Part shown: one piece after another, positions 6,955 through 7,300 of the stretch
How the letters are laid out: each line of letters starts with the position of its first letter
Numbering within the stretch: the stretch's first letter is position 1
DNA from: Dehalococcoidia bacterium
Lineage (GTDB): Bacteria; Chloroflexota; Dehalococcoidia; GIF9; AB-539-J10
Reading direction: 5' to 3'
DNA length: 7,300 nt
Assembly: GCA_030612345.1 (NCBI GenBank)
Contig: JAUWOB010000046.1
Location: forward strand, 1 to 7,300
Position numbers and translations under genes: made by a program
The notes under the pieces: model-generated
What the model saw: only the letters and a program-made list of their open reading frames with translations
What the model was told of the DNA's origin: nothing
The model's database searches: none

Positions 6955-7300
6955 CTACTCGATTTTTCTCACTTTGAGCAGATTCGTGGAGCCAGTTACA
7001 CCAACAGGAATGCCACCGGTGATAACTACCAGATCACCCGACTTTGCCAGCCCCAGTTCTTCAGAAAGCTTAGCCGCCGCGGCGAATAGGTCATCGATCG
7101 ATGAAGCTCTGGCTACCTGGAAAGGGTATACTCCCCAGCGCAGCATTAACCTCCCCACGACAACAGGATCGGGAGTCATGGCCAGAATAGGCATTCTGGG
7201 ACGGTATTTCGACACGCGTCCCGCCGTGCTGCCGGACTGTGTGAAGGCCACCAGAGCCACTGCCCGGAGAACCTGTGCTATATGACAGGCGCTGTAGCTT
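6955..7300 (-). CDS. pyk: Pyruvate kinase, C-terminal domain; 5' part outside window
   Basis: Glycolytic enzyme transferring phosphate from phosphoenolpyruvate to ADP to give pyruvate and ATP. The - strand frame is open to the window edge and gives about 114 residues ending at TAG (6957-6955). The ATG at 7260 is internal, since the conserved helix before it (ACHIAQVLRA) continues upstream. Family hallmarks of the C-terminal regulatory domain are VAFTQSGSTAGRVSKYRP (FTQSGST at 7245-7225), PILAMTPD, LRWGVYP, and the closing GDLVVITGGIPVG and STNLLKV. The SGST loop is part of the sugar-phosphate effector site in many bacterial pyruvate kinases. The protein stops soon after the last core strand, so it lacks the extra PEP-utiliser-like domain found in Bacillus-type enzymes. 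About three quarters of the usual 470-residue protein lies beyond the window. It converges on glgB with a 72-bp gap, so the two are not co-transcribed. Confidence 0.94.
   Translation of the reverse strand, partial: SYSACHIAQVLRAVALVAFTQSGSTAGRVSKYRPRMPILAMTPDPVVVGRLMLRWGVYPFQVARASSIDDLFAAAAKLSEELGLAKSGDLVVITGGIPVGVTGSTNLLKVRKIE

Noticed and set aside
7091..7104. Perfect 14-bp palindrome TCATCGATCGATGA
   Set aside because: It lies inside the conserved pyk C-terminal coding sequence and encodes an ordinary SSIDD stretch; with one copy and no promoter nearby it is most likely chance.

Overview
The window is a bacterial carbohydrate-storage locus, mid-50s % GC by eye. Four genes lie on the + strand and one convergent gene on the - strand; the outermost gene on each side is cut by the window edge. 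In order they are the C-terminal part of a GT5-type glycogen synthase (glgA, 1-834), a 264-bp non-coding spacer (835-1098), a small single-domain response regulator (1099-1464), a fused trehalose synthase/maltokinase (treS-mak, 1468-4878), a glycogen branching enzyme (glgB, 4921-6882) and, on the - strand, the C-terminal domain of pyruvate kinase (pyk, 6955-7300). All five are recognised from family motifs.

The + strand genes fit one alpha-glucan programme. GlgA elongates alpha-1,4-glucan from a nucleotide sugar. TreS interconverts trehalose and maltose, and the attached maltokinase traps maltose as maltose 1-phosphate. GlgB puts in alpha-1,6 branches. In the GlgE pathway maltose 1-phosphate is polymerised by GlgE, but no GlgE gene is visible here, so the fate of that product must lie outside the window. 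Regulator, treS-mak and glgB are tightly packed (3-nt and 42-nt gaps) and probably form one operon. A sigma70-like promoter candidate (TTGACA, 17-bp spacer, CACAAT, 959-987) lies in the spacer ahead of the regulator. pyk converges on glgB across a 72-bp gap holding a possible shared terminator hairpin.

The taxon cannot be fixed from motifs alone. The fused TreS-Mak, the GLGQ variant of the GlgA active-site motif and the mid GC content are compatible with Chloroflexota or another environmental lineage, but this is a weak inference. There are no tRNAs, rRNAs, CRISPR arrays or recognisable insertion sequences. The least ordinary parts are the divergent receiver-only regulator coupled to treS, and the hairpin-rich spacer before it.
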